Origin: Rhizobiaceae bacterium | Lineage (GTDB): Bacteria > Pseudomonadota > Alphaproteobacteria > Rhizobiales > Rhizobiaceae | Direction of reading: 5' to 3' | NCBI GenBank assembly: GCA_905339215.1 | Contig: CAJPFN010000037.1 | Location: 1-64,000 of the forward strand | Length of the DNA stretch: 64,000 nt | In this document: positions 44,799-52,255 of the stretch, piece by piece | How positions within the stretch are numbered: the first letter of the stretch is position 1 | How the letters are laid out: each line of letters begins with the position of its first letter | Notes under the pieces: model-generated | Database searches by the model: none | What the model saw: only the letters and a program-made list of their open reading frames with translations | What the model was told of the DNA's origin: nothing | Translations under genes and position numbers: made by a program

Positions 44799-45367
44799 CA
44801 GAGCCGCGCCCTCCTGTAGGCGGAAACCAGGCGGTCGAAGCCGGGCGGATGGCCGACCGGCTGGTCGGCGGCGCCGGCGACGCCGCGGAACTCGAACCAG
44901 TGCGCCACCAGCATCAGGATCGCCCGCTTCAGCATGTCCGGCACGTCGGTGCCGGCCTCGCCGTAGCCGGCGCGGAAATCGACCTCGATGCCGTTCAGCG
45001 CCGGGCCCGGCGCCGGGCGTTCGGCGAGCCACAGCCGCGCCGGCCGCGCATGGGGATCGAGCCGGCAGGCGCTCGCGTCGACCACGGAGGCCTCGCCCTC
45101 GCTGCCGTAGATTGTCACCGACAGGATCTCGCGCACCGGATGCGGCGTCAGCGCCACCGTGCCGCTCCGCGGCCAGGCGTCCAGCGCCAGCCGCCAGTCC
45201 TGCTCGATCAGGGCGGTGCCGGTGGTACGCTCGACCGCGTCGCGCGCGGCGCGGACCAGCCCGGAGATCAGGTCGTCCTCGCTGTCATGGCCGAGCCTCA
45301 AATGCGCCTTCGCCTCGGCGAGCGTGACGGGCTCGAGCGCCGGCTCGACGGTTCTGAACAGGGTCAT
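44798..45367 (-). CDS. GTA head-tail connector (g6)
   Basis: A 189-residue connector protein of the gp6-like family: PALEPVTLAEAKAHLRLGHDSEDDLISGL, AARDAVERTTGTALIEQDW, a proline-rich linker and AILMLVAHWFEFRG near the C-terminus. It binds below the portal. ATG 45367 directly precedes TLFRTVEPALEPVTLAEA. About 340 bases of repeat-filled sequence separate it from the capsid gene. Confidence 0.93.
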   Translation of the reverse strand: MTLFRTVEPALEPVTLAEAKAHLRLGHDSEDDLISGLVRAARDAVERTTGTALIEQDWRLALDAWPRSGTVALTPHPVREILSVTIYGSEGEASVVDASACRLDPHARPARLWLAERPAPGPALNGIEVDFRAGYGEAGTDVPDMLKRAILMLVAHWFEFRGVAGAADQPVGHPPGFDRLVSAYRRARL

Positions 45368-45446
45368 GGATGGCTCCGTCGGGTGGAGATAGGACGGTCG
45401 TGCGCCGCCGCGGTCGACCCCCGCTCCGCCTCGATTCGCTCGGCAT

Positions 45447-45559
45447 CTCTCCCCCGCTCGGCGGGGGAGAGGAAGCCAAGCCGGAGAAGCGCCGGCGCCG
45501 CGGCAGCGCATTTCCTCTCCCCCGTCGACCGGAGGAGAGGTGGTTTGCGAAAGCAAACC
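45447..45559. repeat. dispersed palindromic repeat inside the g5-g6 gap
   Basis: The gap 45368-45706 holds no gene. It contains CTCTCCCCCGC-TCG-GCGGGGGAGAG (45447-45471, perfect 11-bp stem), a second imperfect stem (CCTCTCCCCCG...GGAGGAGAGG) and a perfect hairpin GGTTTGC-GAAA-GCAAACC (45542-45559). A related but degenerate copy follows the pleC-like gene at 17764. These are mosaic intergenic elements. Confidence 0.8.
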
Positions 45560-45665
45560 GGAGTGGGGGTCGACCGGGATCGGGGCGGTCAGGAGGCGCG
45601 TGTCCCGCCGAAAGAAGGAAACGGCCCCGGCAACGGGAATCTGCCGGGTCCGCTACGGCACAGTC

Positions 45666-45695
45666 CGGGCGGGAAGGAGGGAGGAGGCCCGCCCG
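45666..45695 (-). terminator. possible hairpin after the GTA capsid gene
   Basis: CGGGCGGG (45666-45673) pairs with CCCGCCCG (45688-45695), 12 bases beyond the capsid gene stop. There is no T-run. It could reduce read-through into the tail genes or protect the highly needed capsid mRNA. Confidence 0.35.
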
Positions 45696-45706
45696 AGCGA
45701 GTGATG

Positions 45707-47020
45707 TTACTCGGTGCCGAACTTGACCAGCTTGATGGCGTCGAAGTCCTGGACGCCGCCGCCGACGCGCTTGGTCGTGTAGAACAGCACGTAGGGCTTG
45801 GCGGTGTAGGGGTCGCGCAGCACCCTCACCCCGGTGCGGTCGACGACGAGATAGCCGCGCTGGAAGTCGCCGAAGGCGATCGGCGTGGCGTCGATCGCGG
45901 CGTCGGGCATGTCCTCCGCCTCGACGACCGGAAAGCCCATCAGCATCGCCCGCTGGCCGGGGGCGGCCGGCGGCTGCCACAGATAGTTGCCGTCGGCGTC
46001 CTTCAGCTTGCGGATCGTCGCCTGGGTCTTCCTGTTCATCACCCAGCTGGCGTTCTGCCGGTAGCCGGCCTTCAGCGCGTAGATCGTGTCGATCAGCGTG
46101 TCCGACGGATTCGACGCCGGCAGTGCCCCGTCCACCCCCGTCGCCACATAGCCGATCTTGTCCCACGCCCAGCTTGCCTCCGCGACCTGGTCGTAGTCGA
46201 GGAAGCCGCGCGGCTTGTTCGTCCCGTCACCGGCGACGAAGGCTGCCCCCTCCTGCTCGGCAAACGCGGTCTCCACCTCCCCGGCGATCCAGCGGTCGAT
46301 GTCGACCGCGGCGTCGTCGAGCAGCGATGCCGTCGCCGCCGGCATGGCGTAGAGCTCGACGGTCGGGAACGACAGCTCGGCCAGCGTCGGCGTCGCCGTC
46401 TGCGGTCTCGCCGCCGTCTCGCCCACCCAGCCGACCGCCGGGCCGGACACGGCGAAGGGCTTCTTCAGCACCGCCCCGGTCACCTGGCGCACCGAGGCGA
46501 TGGAGCGGATCGGCGAGATCAGCGCCAGCCGGCGGCCGATCTCGGCCTCGGTCTCGTCGGGTACGAGGTAGCCGCCGTCCTGCGCCGAGCCGTAGGACAT
46601 CGCCTTGCTCTCCAGCGCGCGCAGATGGCGGTCGTCGCCGGAGCGCACATAGGCCTCGAAGGCGGCGACGTGCTCCGACTTCACCGAAAACCCGTCGGCC
46701 GGTCCGCCGGGGCGCCCGAGTGCGGGCCGCGCTTGGCGCAGCAGCAGCCGGTCGAGCGCCCGCTTCTGCTCGTCCAGCGCACCGGCGATGCGCTCGACCT
46801 TGTCGCTGGTGACGACGTCGGCGACGGCCTTCCGCTCGATCTCGGCCAGCCGCTCGTCGTTCGCCTCCCTGAACGCCTCGAAGGCGCTCGCCAGCTCGGC
46901 GAAGACGGCCCCGGCGTCGCCGCCGGCCCGCGCATTCGCCCCGGTTCCGGCCCCCGGATTGGCCCCGATGCTGGCCCCGAAGCCCGCCTTGTTTTCCAGT
47001 GCTGCGATGCTGTCGTTCAT
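45707..47020 (-). CDS. GTA HK97-type major capsid protein (g5)
   Basis: A 437-residue capsid subunit. The N-terminal ~110 residues form the delta/scaffold region (coiled coil FAELASAFEAFREANDERL, AGALDEQKRALDRLLLRQ). The HK97 core includes SKAMSYGSAQDGGYLVPDE, LISPIRSIASVRQV, ELYAMPAATASLLDD, ASWVMNRKTQATIRKLKD and GFPVVEAEDMPDA. The protease encoded just upstream should remove the N-terminal part. The ATGA start overlaps the protease stop. Confidence 0.96.
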   Translation of the reverse strand: MNDSIAALENKAGFGASIGANPGAGTGANARAGGDAGAVFAELASAFEAFREANDERLAEIERKAVADVVTSDKVERIAGALDEQKRALDRLLLRQARPALGRPGGPADGFSVKSEHVAAFEAYVRSGDDRHLRALESKAMSYGSAQDGGYLVPDETEAEIGRRLALISPIRSIASVRQVTGAVLKKPFAVSGPAVGWVGETAARPQTATPTLAELSFPTVELYAMPAATASLLDDAAVDIDRWIAGEVETAFAEQEGAAFVAGDGTNKPRGFLDYDQVAEASWAWDKIGYVATGVDGALPASNPSDTLIDTIYALKAGYRQNASWVMNRKTQATIRKLKDADGNYLWQPPAAPGQRAMLMGFPVVEAEDMPDAAIDATPIAFGDFQRGYLVVDRTGVRVLRDPYTAKPYVLFYTTKRVGGGVQDFDAIKLVKFGTE

Positions 47021-47712
47021 GCTCTTCCTTCCTTTCCGTGGAGAGTTCTCGTCGCCGATCTCAGGCCCGCCGCGAGCCGCAGCGCGGCAATCCGGCCGCC
47101 ATCGTCGCGCGGCGATCCGCCGTGCGATGCCCGGTCGGGCAGCCGGCCTTCGGGCCGTCGACCGATGGACCCTGAATGCTCATGCAAGGCCCCGCCGGCC
47201 GACTTGCCGTCGGGCAGCACTTTGAGCCGCGCGCCGGGCAGCATCGGGAAGGTGACGATCGACACTTCCCACAGATCCGCCTCGACGATGCGGCGCACGC
47301 CGTTCCGCCGGTCGTTCGCGGCGCGCACCGTGCGGAAGCCGATCGACAGGCCGTCGAGCGCGCCGGACGAGATCAGCGCGGCGAGCTCGTCGGCCTTCTG
47401 CACGCCGGCGGTCAGCCGCCCCTCGACCCACAGCCCGGTCGCGTCCTCGCGGATTTCCGTCCAGCGGCCCACCGGCTCGGCCGGGTCGTGCTGGAAAAGC
47501 ATGCGGATTCCGGATGCCCCGCGCTTGGCGAGTGCCGCGGTAAACGCCCCCGGCTCGACCGCGTCGCGCCCCAGGTCGACGACGCCGAACAGGCTGGCGT
47601 GGCCGCCGATCCGGAAGCCGCCGGCGGACCGGGCGACGTCGATGCGCAGGTCGGCGGTCATTCCGCCGCGCACGGCCGTCTGCGGCCCGGCGATCCCGGT
47701 TCCGTTGTTCAT
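47017..47712 (-). CDS. GTA prohead protease (g4)
   Basis: A 231-residue U35-type (HK97 gp4-like) serine protease. It opens FRIGGHASLFGVVDLGRDAVEPGAF; the catalytic His is in MLFQHDPAEPVG and the Ser in GALDGLSIGFRTV, followed by WEVSIVTFPMLPGA. The C-terminal 70 residues are low-complexity and probably disordered. CGGAG precedes ATG 47712; a later ATG at 47661 is possible. Confidence 0.94.
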   Translation of the reverse strand: MNNGTGIAGPQTAVRGGMTADLRIDVARSAGGFRIGGHASLFGVVDLGRDAVEPGAFTAALAKRGASGIRMLFQHDPAEPVGRWTEIREDATGLWVEGRLTAGVQKADELAALISSGALDGLSIGFRTVRAANDRRNGVRRIVEADLWEVSIVTFPMLPGARLKVLPDGKSAGGALHEHSGSIGRRPEGRLPDRASHGGSPRDDGGRIAALRLAAGLRSATRTLHGKEGRA

Positions 47713-47756
47713 TCTTGTCGCTCCGTTGATGGTTGGCCACGGCGCCGGATGCCGTC

Positions 47757-47950
47757 GTTCCTCTCCGCTCGGGGAGAGGACGGCGAGGGCGAAGCCCGAG
47801 CCGAGTGAGGAGGGTGCGCGTATGGACGCACGACGGCGCCGTTCCCCTCCCCCTTGTGGGGAGGGGTCAGGGGTGGGGGTATCGCCGCTCAGCCTCGCCC
47901 GGAAAGGACCCCCACCCGCGCCTCCGGCGCGACCTCCCCACAGGGGGGAG
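47757..47950. repeat. mosaic palindromic repeats in the g3.5-g4 gap
   Basis: The 252-base gap after the g3.5-position gene contains CCTCTCCGCTCGGGGAGAGG, the block GGCGAGGGCGAAGCCCGAGCCGAGTGAGG, CCCCTCCCCCTTGTGGGGAGGGG and GACCTCCCCACAGGGGGGAGGTC. The GGCGAGGGCGAAGCCCGAGCC block recurs at 57293-57313. No coding sequence is supported here. Confidence 0.75.
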
Positions 47951-47964
47951 GTCGCCGCCGCCGC

Positions 47965-48285
47965 TCACTCCGTGCGCCGCTTCCCGCCCCGCTCGAGCAT
48001 CCGCATGACGAAGCCCAGCGCCCACCAGGCGCAGAGACTCGCGGCGGCCGAACCGAGCAGCATCGTCTCGCCCGCCCCGATCGCCCCGGCGATACCCAGC
48101 TCGGTCACGATCTTCAGCCCCGCCGCGCCGCCGAACACCAGCCCGCAGGCGATGCCGACGGCGAAGCGGATCGCCGCCTCGCGGCGGCCTTTCGGCAGGA
48201 TGTAGGCGAGCGAGATCGCCGAGCCGGCGACCGCGCCCGTCCCCTTCGCCGCCCACAGCCAGGCGGCTTCCGCATAGTCGGTCAT
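47965..48285 (-). CDS. small membrane protein in the GTA g3.5 position (DUF6107-like)
   Basis: A 106-residue protein with three probable TM segments (about residues 8-30, 38-58 and 65-92; ISLAYILPKG, FAVGIACGLVFGGAAGL, GETMLLGSAAASLCAWWALGF) and a basic tail (RMLERGGKRRTE). In rhizobial GTA clusters a gene like this lies between portal and protease. Here it is cut off from the portal gene by a 4-kb insertion. Its exact role in particle assembly is unknown. Confidence 0.75.
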   Translation of the reverse strand: MTDYAEAAWLWAAKGTGAVAGSAISLAYILPKGRREAAIRFAVGIACGLVFGGAAGLKIVTELGIAGAIGAGETMLLGSAAASLCAWWALGFVMRMLERGGKRRTE

Positions 48286-48372
48286 GTCATGCGGTCCCCT
48301 ATGTTCGGATTGCGGGCGCGGAGTGCTCGGAAGCCGCCGGAACCGGCGGCGCCGGCCGGTCTGTCGGCGCGT

Positions 48373-48487
48373 GGTTCATATGGTGTATGATATACGATCC
48401 TATATGAGGAGCGTTGATATATGAACCTATATTGACATGCTCTATATACACTCGTATATCGTGAACTTGAATATAGGAACGTATATC
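48373..48487 (+). promoter_or_regulatory. hipBA promoter and operator cluster
   Basis: A sigma70-type promoter TTGACA (48432-48437), 17-base spacer and TATATC (48455-48460) lies before hipB. Around it are inverted copies of several AT-rich words: GGTTCATAT (48373) with ATATGAACC (48419), GATATACG (48389) with CGTATATC (48453 and 48480), and CCTATAT (48399, 48426) with ATATAGG (48471). This is a multi-site operator, as expected for HipB/HipAB autorepression. Confidence 0.6.
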
Positions 48488-48802
48488 ATGCGCATCCGGA
48501 CCGCCCGCGACATCGGGCTTCTCCTGAAGGAGGCCCGCAAGCGGCGCGGCCTGTCTCAGGCGGCCCTGGCCAGGATGATCAATACAACCCAGACATGGGT
48601 GTCGTGGGTCGAGAACGGCAAGCCGGGCGCAGAGATCGGCAACGTGCTGCTGGCGCTCACAACGCTCGGCGTGGAGATGAACTTCGACCTGCCGGCACCG
48701 CCGCCGGACGGCGACCAGCCCGGCAACCGGCATGTCGATGATGACCGGCATGTCGATGGTCGACATGCCGACGACGACGATGCCCCGCCCTACAAGCTCT
48801 GA
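48488..48802 (+). CDS. hipB: HipB-type XRE antitoxin
   Basis: A 104-residue DNA-binding antitoxin. The helix-turn-helix is RDIGLLLKEARKRRGLSQAALA then TTQTWVSWVENGKPGAEIG. It is followed by the short beta strand VEMNFDLPAPPP seen in HipB (dimer strand). The tail is unusual: a Pro then Asp/His-rich stretch (HVDDDRHVDGRHADDDD) encoded by imperfect DNA repeats, and it may be disordered or bind metal. Start ATG 48488 immediately follows the operator repeats. HipA follows eight bases downstream. Confidence 0.85.
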   Translation: MRIRTARDIGLLLKEARKRRGLSQAALARMINTTQTWVSWVENGKPGAEIGNVLLALTTLGVEMNFDLPAPPPDGDQPGNRHVDDDRHVDGRHADDDDAPPYKL

Positions 48803-48810
48803 CGGTGCCG

Positions 48811-50148
48811 ATGATGACGATGAGAATCGTCGATACGCTTGACGTGTACATCTCCGGCCGCCACGTCGGCGAACTGCACCACCTGCAGGGTGAAAAGCTC
48901 TCGTTCTCCTACGACGAGCAATGGATGAACGGCCGGGTCGCAATCCCCCTGTCGCTCTCGATGCCGACGATTGCCAGATCCTACGACGGCAAGGTGGTCG
49001 AGGCGTTCCTGTGGGGGCTGCTTCCCGACAACGAGCAGACCATCGGCCGCTGGGCACAGAGGTTCCAGGTTCCCGCCCGAAATCCGTTCGCGCTGCTCAG
49101 GCATGTCGGGCGGGATTGCGCCGGTGCCGTTCAGTTCCTGCCGCGGGGAACGGAGCTCTCCCGCGGCGAAACGTTCGAACCCCTCACCGACGCGCAGATC
49201 GGCGATCGTTTGCGCGATCTGCGCCGCGACGGTGCGGCGACGCGGCGGCTTGGCGATCCCGGCCAGTTCAGCCTCGCCGGCGCCCAGGCCAAGACTGCCT
49301 TCCATCTCGACGCAGCGACCGGTCAGTGGGGCATACCGCGGGAAGACACGCCGACGACGCACATCTTCAAGCCGCCGATGCCGCATCTGCACGGTCATAC
49401 CGAAAACGAACATTTCTGCCTGCAACTCGCCGGGATGCTCGGATTGGATGCCGCGCATAGCCAGGTTCTCGAATTCGCCGGCGAGAAGGCGATCGTCGTG
49501 AAGCGCTATGACCGTCGCATCGTCGACGGCAGGACCATCCGCATCCATCAGGAGGACATGTGCCAGGCGCTGTCGGTCATGCCGACGCGCAAATACGAGA
49601 ACCAGGGTGGTCCAGGCGTCGCCACCATCGCCACCAGGGTGTTGTCGGCCGCGAACGATCCGACAAGGGATCGACAGGCCTTCATGCAAGCCAACATCTT
49701 CAATTGGATCATCGGCGGTACCGACGCCCACGCGAAGAACTACTCGATGCTGCTGGGCGCGCAGGGCGAGGCGCGCCTGGCGCCGCTTTACGACCTCTCC
49801 AGCATCCTGCCGCACCTTGGCGAGGGCGAGATCCAGGCCGGGACGCGCGATCTGAGGCTGGCGATGAAGATCGACCGAGTGTACCCGATCGACGAGGTCA
49901 TGCCCCGCGACTGGAAGCGCTGCGCCTCGTCCGCCAAGGTCGGAAGCGAGTTCACCCTGCAATCCGTCCGCAACCAGATCGCCGTCATGCCCGACCTCGC
50001 ATCAGCCTGTGCCGCCGCACTGCGGGCGCAGGGCATTTCGCACGAGATCGTGAATCGCCTCGTCGACACGATCGCCGCACGTGCCAATGGTCTTTCGAGA
50101 CTCTACGGCCAGGAAGCGGCACGAGATATGCCCCAACTACTGACGTAG
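48811..50148 (+). CDS. hipA: HipA-type serine/threonine kinase toxin
   Basis: A 445-residue kinase whose family phosphorylates aminoacyl-tRNA synthetases and causes growth arrest. It has the N-subdomain (VYISGRHVGELHHL; YDGKVVEAFLWGLLPDNEQ), FSLAGAQAKTAFHLD, TTHIFKPP, the glutamate helix NEHFCLQLAGMLGLD, IVVKRYDR, HQEDMCQALSV, the catalytic loop NWIIGGTDAHAKNYSM and the metal site LAPLYDLSSILP. All key motifs are present, so it appears functional. Start codons at 48805 (GTG), 48814 and 48820 are also possible. It runs against the direction of GTA transcription. Confidence 0.88.
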   Translation: MMTMRIVDTLDVYISGRHVGELHHLQGEKLSFSYDEQWMNGRVAIPLSLSMPTIARSYDGKVVEAFLWGLLPDNEQTIGRWAQRFQVPARNPFALLRHVGRDCAGAVQFLPRGTELSRGETFEPLTDAQIGDRLRDLRRDGAATRRLGDPGQFSLAGAQAKTAFHLDAATGQWGIPREDTPTTHIFKPPMPHLHGHTENEHFCLQLAGMLGLDAAHSQVLEFAGEKAIVVKRYDRRIVDGRTIRIHQEDMCQALSVMPTRKYENQGGPGVATIATRVLSAANDPTRDRQAFMQANIFNWIIGGTDAHAKNYSMLLGAQGEARLAPLYDLSSILPHLGEGEIQAGTRDLRLAMKIDRVYPIDEVMPRDWKRCASSAKVGSEFTLQSVRNQIAVMPDLASACAAALRAQGISHEIVNRLVDTIAARANGLSRLYGQEAARDMPQLLT

Positions 50149-50206
50149 GCTGCCGTCCGCCTGCAAGACCACGGAGGGATGCCGGCAAGCGCTCATGCCG
50201 GGGTCG

Positions 50207-50222
50207 CCCGCCATTCGGCGGG
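50207..50222. terminator. possible bidirectional terminator between hipA and the exported protein gene
   Basis: CCCGCC-ATTC-GGCGGG is a perfect 6-bp hairpin in the 96-base gap between the convergent hipA and 50245 genes. It is followed by only a short TT, so termination strength is doubtful. Confidence 0.35.
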
Positions 50223-50244
50223 TTCCCTGCCTCCACCTCCTGAA

Positions 50245-51084
50245 TCACGGCCGTCGGCCATTCCATGGCAAGGCTGGCTTGTCGTCGCAATAGCCGTAGG
50301 TTCCCTCAAAGGCGCGAGGCGAAAAGGTCCAGCGGATACGACCCCAGTAGCGCGACCCAAGCCTCTCGGTCGCGCACTCCTTGTCCGAACGGGTCTCGGA
50401 CCAGAAGCCGGTCAGCCCGTTGCCGTCGAGCGCGGCCTCGATCTTCCCATTCTCGTCAGGCATGTACGTTCCGGTAACGGTCGCGCCGTCCTGCCAAAGG
50501 ATCACCGCGCCGTAATCGGTGTTCCAGCCGCCGTTGAGATCGAGCTGCTGCACCTCGCCGTTGCCGTTACCGTCGATCGCTACGACCTCTGCGCCGAAGA
50601 CCTCGACCCGCAATTCCTGCCCCTCTTGCCAGTAATCATAGTCGACATGCGATACTGGCCAGCATTGAGGGTTGCCCCTTACGTCTACCGTAAACGACTC
50701 GGACTCTTCGATGACGTAGGTGTCCTCGAGGATGAGGGGAACCCCATCCACCCAGTCACCGGTTTCCTTGCCTCCCTGGGTTGATTTTCTCGGCAACGCG
50801 CCAGGCAGCGGGCTCGCATAGGCGAAATCCTCCTTGTTGGCCCACCAAGTCGACCGGTTCGAGACCGGGATATTGGGGTGGTAACCCAGGCTCATGTAGG
50901 GGTTGATCGTCGTCCTGACAGAGACCCGTGCGGGTCCGGTCACGGTGAAGCGCCCGATCACGGATTCGCTGCAGTGCTGCCTGCCGCCCTCCGGAAACGT
51001 CACCCAAATCACGTCGTCGGCCTGAGCACCGACCGTCAGCACAAGCGTGAAGATACCGGTCAGGATAGCAGCTGGACTTCTCAT
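50245..51084 (-). CDS. exported protein of unknown function within the GTA insertion
   Basis: A 279-residue secreted protein with a signal peptide (ILTGIFTLVLTVGAQA, cleaved before DDVIW). The N-terminal half has WVTFPEGGRQHCSESVIGRFTV and later aromatic-rich strands (DVRGNPQCWPVSHVDYDYW). The C-terminal half looks like a small beta-barrel domain (LDLNGGWNTDYGAVILWQDG, ATVTGTYMPDENGKIEAALDG, LTGFWSE, WGRIRWTFS, FEGTYGY) of a type often found alone in bacterial secreted proteins. Five cysteines suggest disulphides. AGGAGGT gives it a strong ribosome binding site. No function is assigned. Confidence 0.75.
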   Translation of the reverse strand: MRSPAAILTGIFTLVLTVGAQADDVIWVTFPEGGRQHCSESVIGRFTVTGPARVSVRTTINPYMSLGYHPNIPVSNRSTWWANKEDFAYASPLPGALPRKSTQGGKETGDWVDGVPLILEDTYVIEESESFTVDVRGNPQCWPVSHVDYDYWQEGQELRVEVFGAEVVAIDGNGNGEVQQLDLNGGWNTDYGAVILWQDGATVTGTYMPDENGKIEAALDGNGLTGFWSETRSDKECATERLGSRYWGRIRWTFSPRAFEGTYGYCDDKPALPWNGRRP

Positions 51085-51175
51085 CTTCTACCTCCTGCCC
51101 CGCGAAAACGATTAAATAACAGCCGGCGGCGCCGGTACGACATGATCTGCGTCAAGAAGGAAAGGGAGGGGCCGG

Positions 51176-51285
51176 TTACTCCCGTCCATACCCCACCGCT
51201 TGGCGCTTCTCGGCGTCGCTCAAAAAGTCCGCGCCGCCCACCCACGCGCAGAGCGAGTCGGGTTCAGCGGAAAGCCCTTCAGACG
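51176..51285 (-). pseudogene. remnant of a second GTA portal 3' end
   Basis: Read on the minus strand this encodes EGLSAEPDSLCAWVGG then ADFLSDAEKRQAVGYGRE and an in-frame TAA at 51176-51178. It parallels the C-terminus of the intact portal gene (EGLSAERDSLWARVGG, ADFLSDTEKRQAVGYG). Over 51189-51280 I count about 77 of 92 bases identical to 52320-52411. The similarity begins exactly at the stop codon of the upstream 124-codon gene. It has no start and is a fragment. Confidence 0.85.
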
Positions 51286-51653
51286 GTCCTCAGCCACACC
51301 AGCGTCGTATTCGTATCCCCTTCCGTCCAGACTTCGACGCGAACCTCCTGACTCTCGACCGGCACTTCCAGGATCGTCTGGCGCGGCACGACCTGGACTG
51401 CCAACCGGCGGCTCGGCGTCAAGAGATCGAATTCGCCCAGCAGCGACAAGCCGGCCGGAGGCTCAGTGCTCCCGTTGATGCCGATCTTCGTCTCGCCGGC
51501 GATCTCGTGGCGACACGCCAACGCGAGGCCGTTGTTGTTCCACCAGTAAAGTCCCCGGCCGTCGACCTTGGGGAGGGCTGAAGCTTCGGGATCACAAATA
51601 TAGAGGAGTCCGTGCGGCACAGGTAGGCGGACTGTATTTCGATCATCGAACAT
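51279..51653 (-). CDS. partner protein of the HNH-like gene (possible immunity protein)
   Basis: A 124-residue soluble protein, beta-rich, with no recognised family: VRLPVPHGLLYICDPEAS, GRGLYWWNNNGLALACRHEI, SLLGEFDLLTP, LAVQVVPRQTILEVPVESQEVRVEVW. The ATG at 51653 shares a base with the stop of the upstream HNH-like gene (TAATG), so the two form a coupled pair. Its stop codon coincides with the left edge of the portal remnant. Pairing with a nuclease-like gene suggests an immunity or accessory role, which is inference only. Confidence 0.6.
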   Translation of the reverse strand: MFDDRNTVRLPVPHGLLYICDPEASALPKVDGRGLYWWNNNGLALACRHEIAGETKIGINGSTEPPAGLSLLGEFDLLTPSRRLAVQVVPRQTILEVPVESQEVRVEVWTEGDTNTTLVWLRTV

Positions 51654-52153
51654 TAGCGGCTCCAATGGTTCGTTATCCACCCGCCCTGCTTCCGACTGCA
51701 GATGACGCACTGAGGAAACAGACTTTGCGGGCGTGAGAGATGATTTGTCGCCGTTGGCGGCTGATGATCGAGAACAAACCTATTGTCCGGCAATCCCGAT
51801 TCCTTTGTCCCACACGTATGGCATCCAAACTTGGCGCCAATCCGGTTGTTTTCTCGGATTTCCGCTGCCGTCCAGTTCCTCTCCGGCCCACGCGCCGGCT
51901 GCCATTCGACACAGAACCGGCCAGGTGCGATGCCCGCGTCCTGCAGCTCACCGTAACGCCTGAGGGCTTCTTTATACGTCGCCTTGTTTGCCCTGATGAG
52001 TTCCCGTACGGATACGTAGAGTTGCGGCGTAGGTCGCCAGTTCGGCTCGATTTCGCGGACCTTGGCTATCGCCCCCAGCATTTGCGAATGCGTGGTCGCG
52101 ATAGCCGTCTCTTCGCCGGGAGACACGCGCTGCATGCGGCCCGAGATCATCAT
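51653..52153 (-). CDS. HNH-like zinc-finger protein
   Basis: A 166-residue protein. The C-terminal part carries a treble-clef pattern: FGCHTCGTKES (CxxC), then FVLDHQPPTA (DH pair), then FPQCVICSRKQGGW (CxxC). This spacing is like HNH nucleases, although the usual final N/H is replaced by the CSRKQGG sequence. The N-terminal part is helical (VSVRELIRANKATYKEALRRY) with a basic WQPARGPERNW segment. It could be a homing-type or toxin nuclease. It sits between the intact portal gene and the portal remnant, coupled to the 124-codon partner. ATG 52153 or 52150 follow GGAAGC. Confidence 0.65.
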   Translation of the reverse strand: MMISGRMQRVSPGEETAIATTHSQMLGAIAKVREIEPNWRPTPQLYVSVRELIRANKATYKEALRRYGELQDAGIAPGRFCVEWQPARGPERNWTAAEIRENNRIGAKFGCHTCGTKESGLPDNRFVLDHQPPTATNHLSRPQSLFPQCVICSRKQGGWITNHWSR

Positions 52154-52255
52154 GCGGCCGCTTCCGCCGCGACTTCCCGTCGTCCTCGCCTGGACCGGGA
52201 TGACCTGGGCGGTGCCGCCGCCCGTGTCCGCCCATCGCCCGCCTTCCGGTTGCCC

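Larger units (their letters stand above)
48286..52255. mobile_element. accessory insertion splitting the GTA cluster
   Basis: In other GTA clusters portal (g3) is directly followed by g3.5 and g4. Here about 4 kb intervenes: hipB-hipA on the opposite strand, an exported protein, a decayed portal 3' end and a two-gene HNH-like cassette. The AT-rich stretch before hipB contrasts with the surroundings. No integrase, transposase or clear target-site duplication was found, so the mode of entry is unknown; boundaries are set by the flanking GTA genes. Confidence 0.75.

Noticed and set aside
47757-47950. GC-rich palindromes considered as a CRISPR-like array
   Set aside because: The units vary in sequence and spacing and are self-complementary; they are intergenic mosaic repeats, not regular repeats with unique spacers.
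51085-51175. Further portal or other gene remnant to the left of the portal fragment
   Set aside because: No reading frame or similarity to the portal gene continues past the TAA at 51176-51178.
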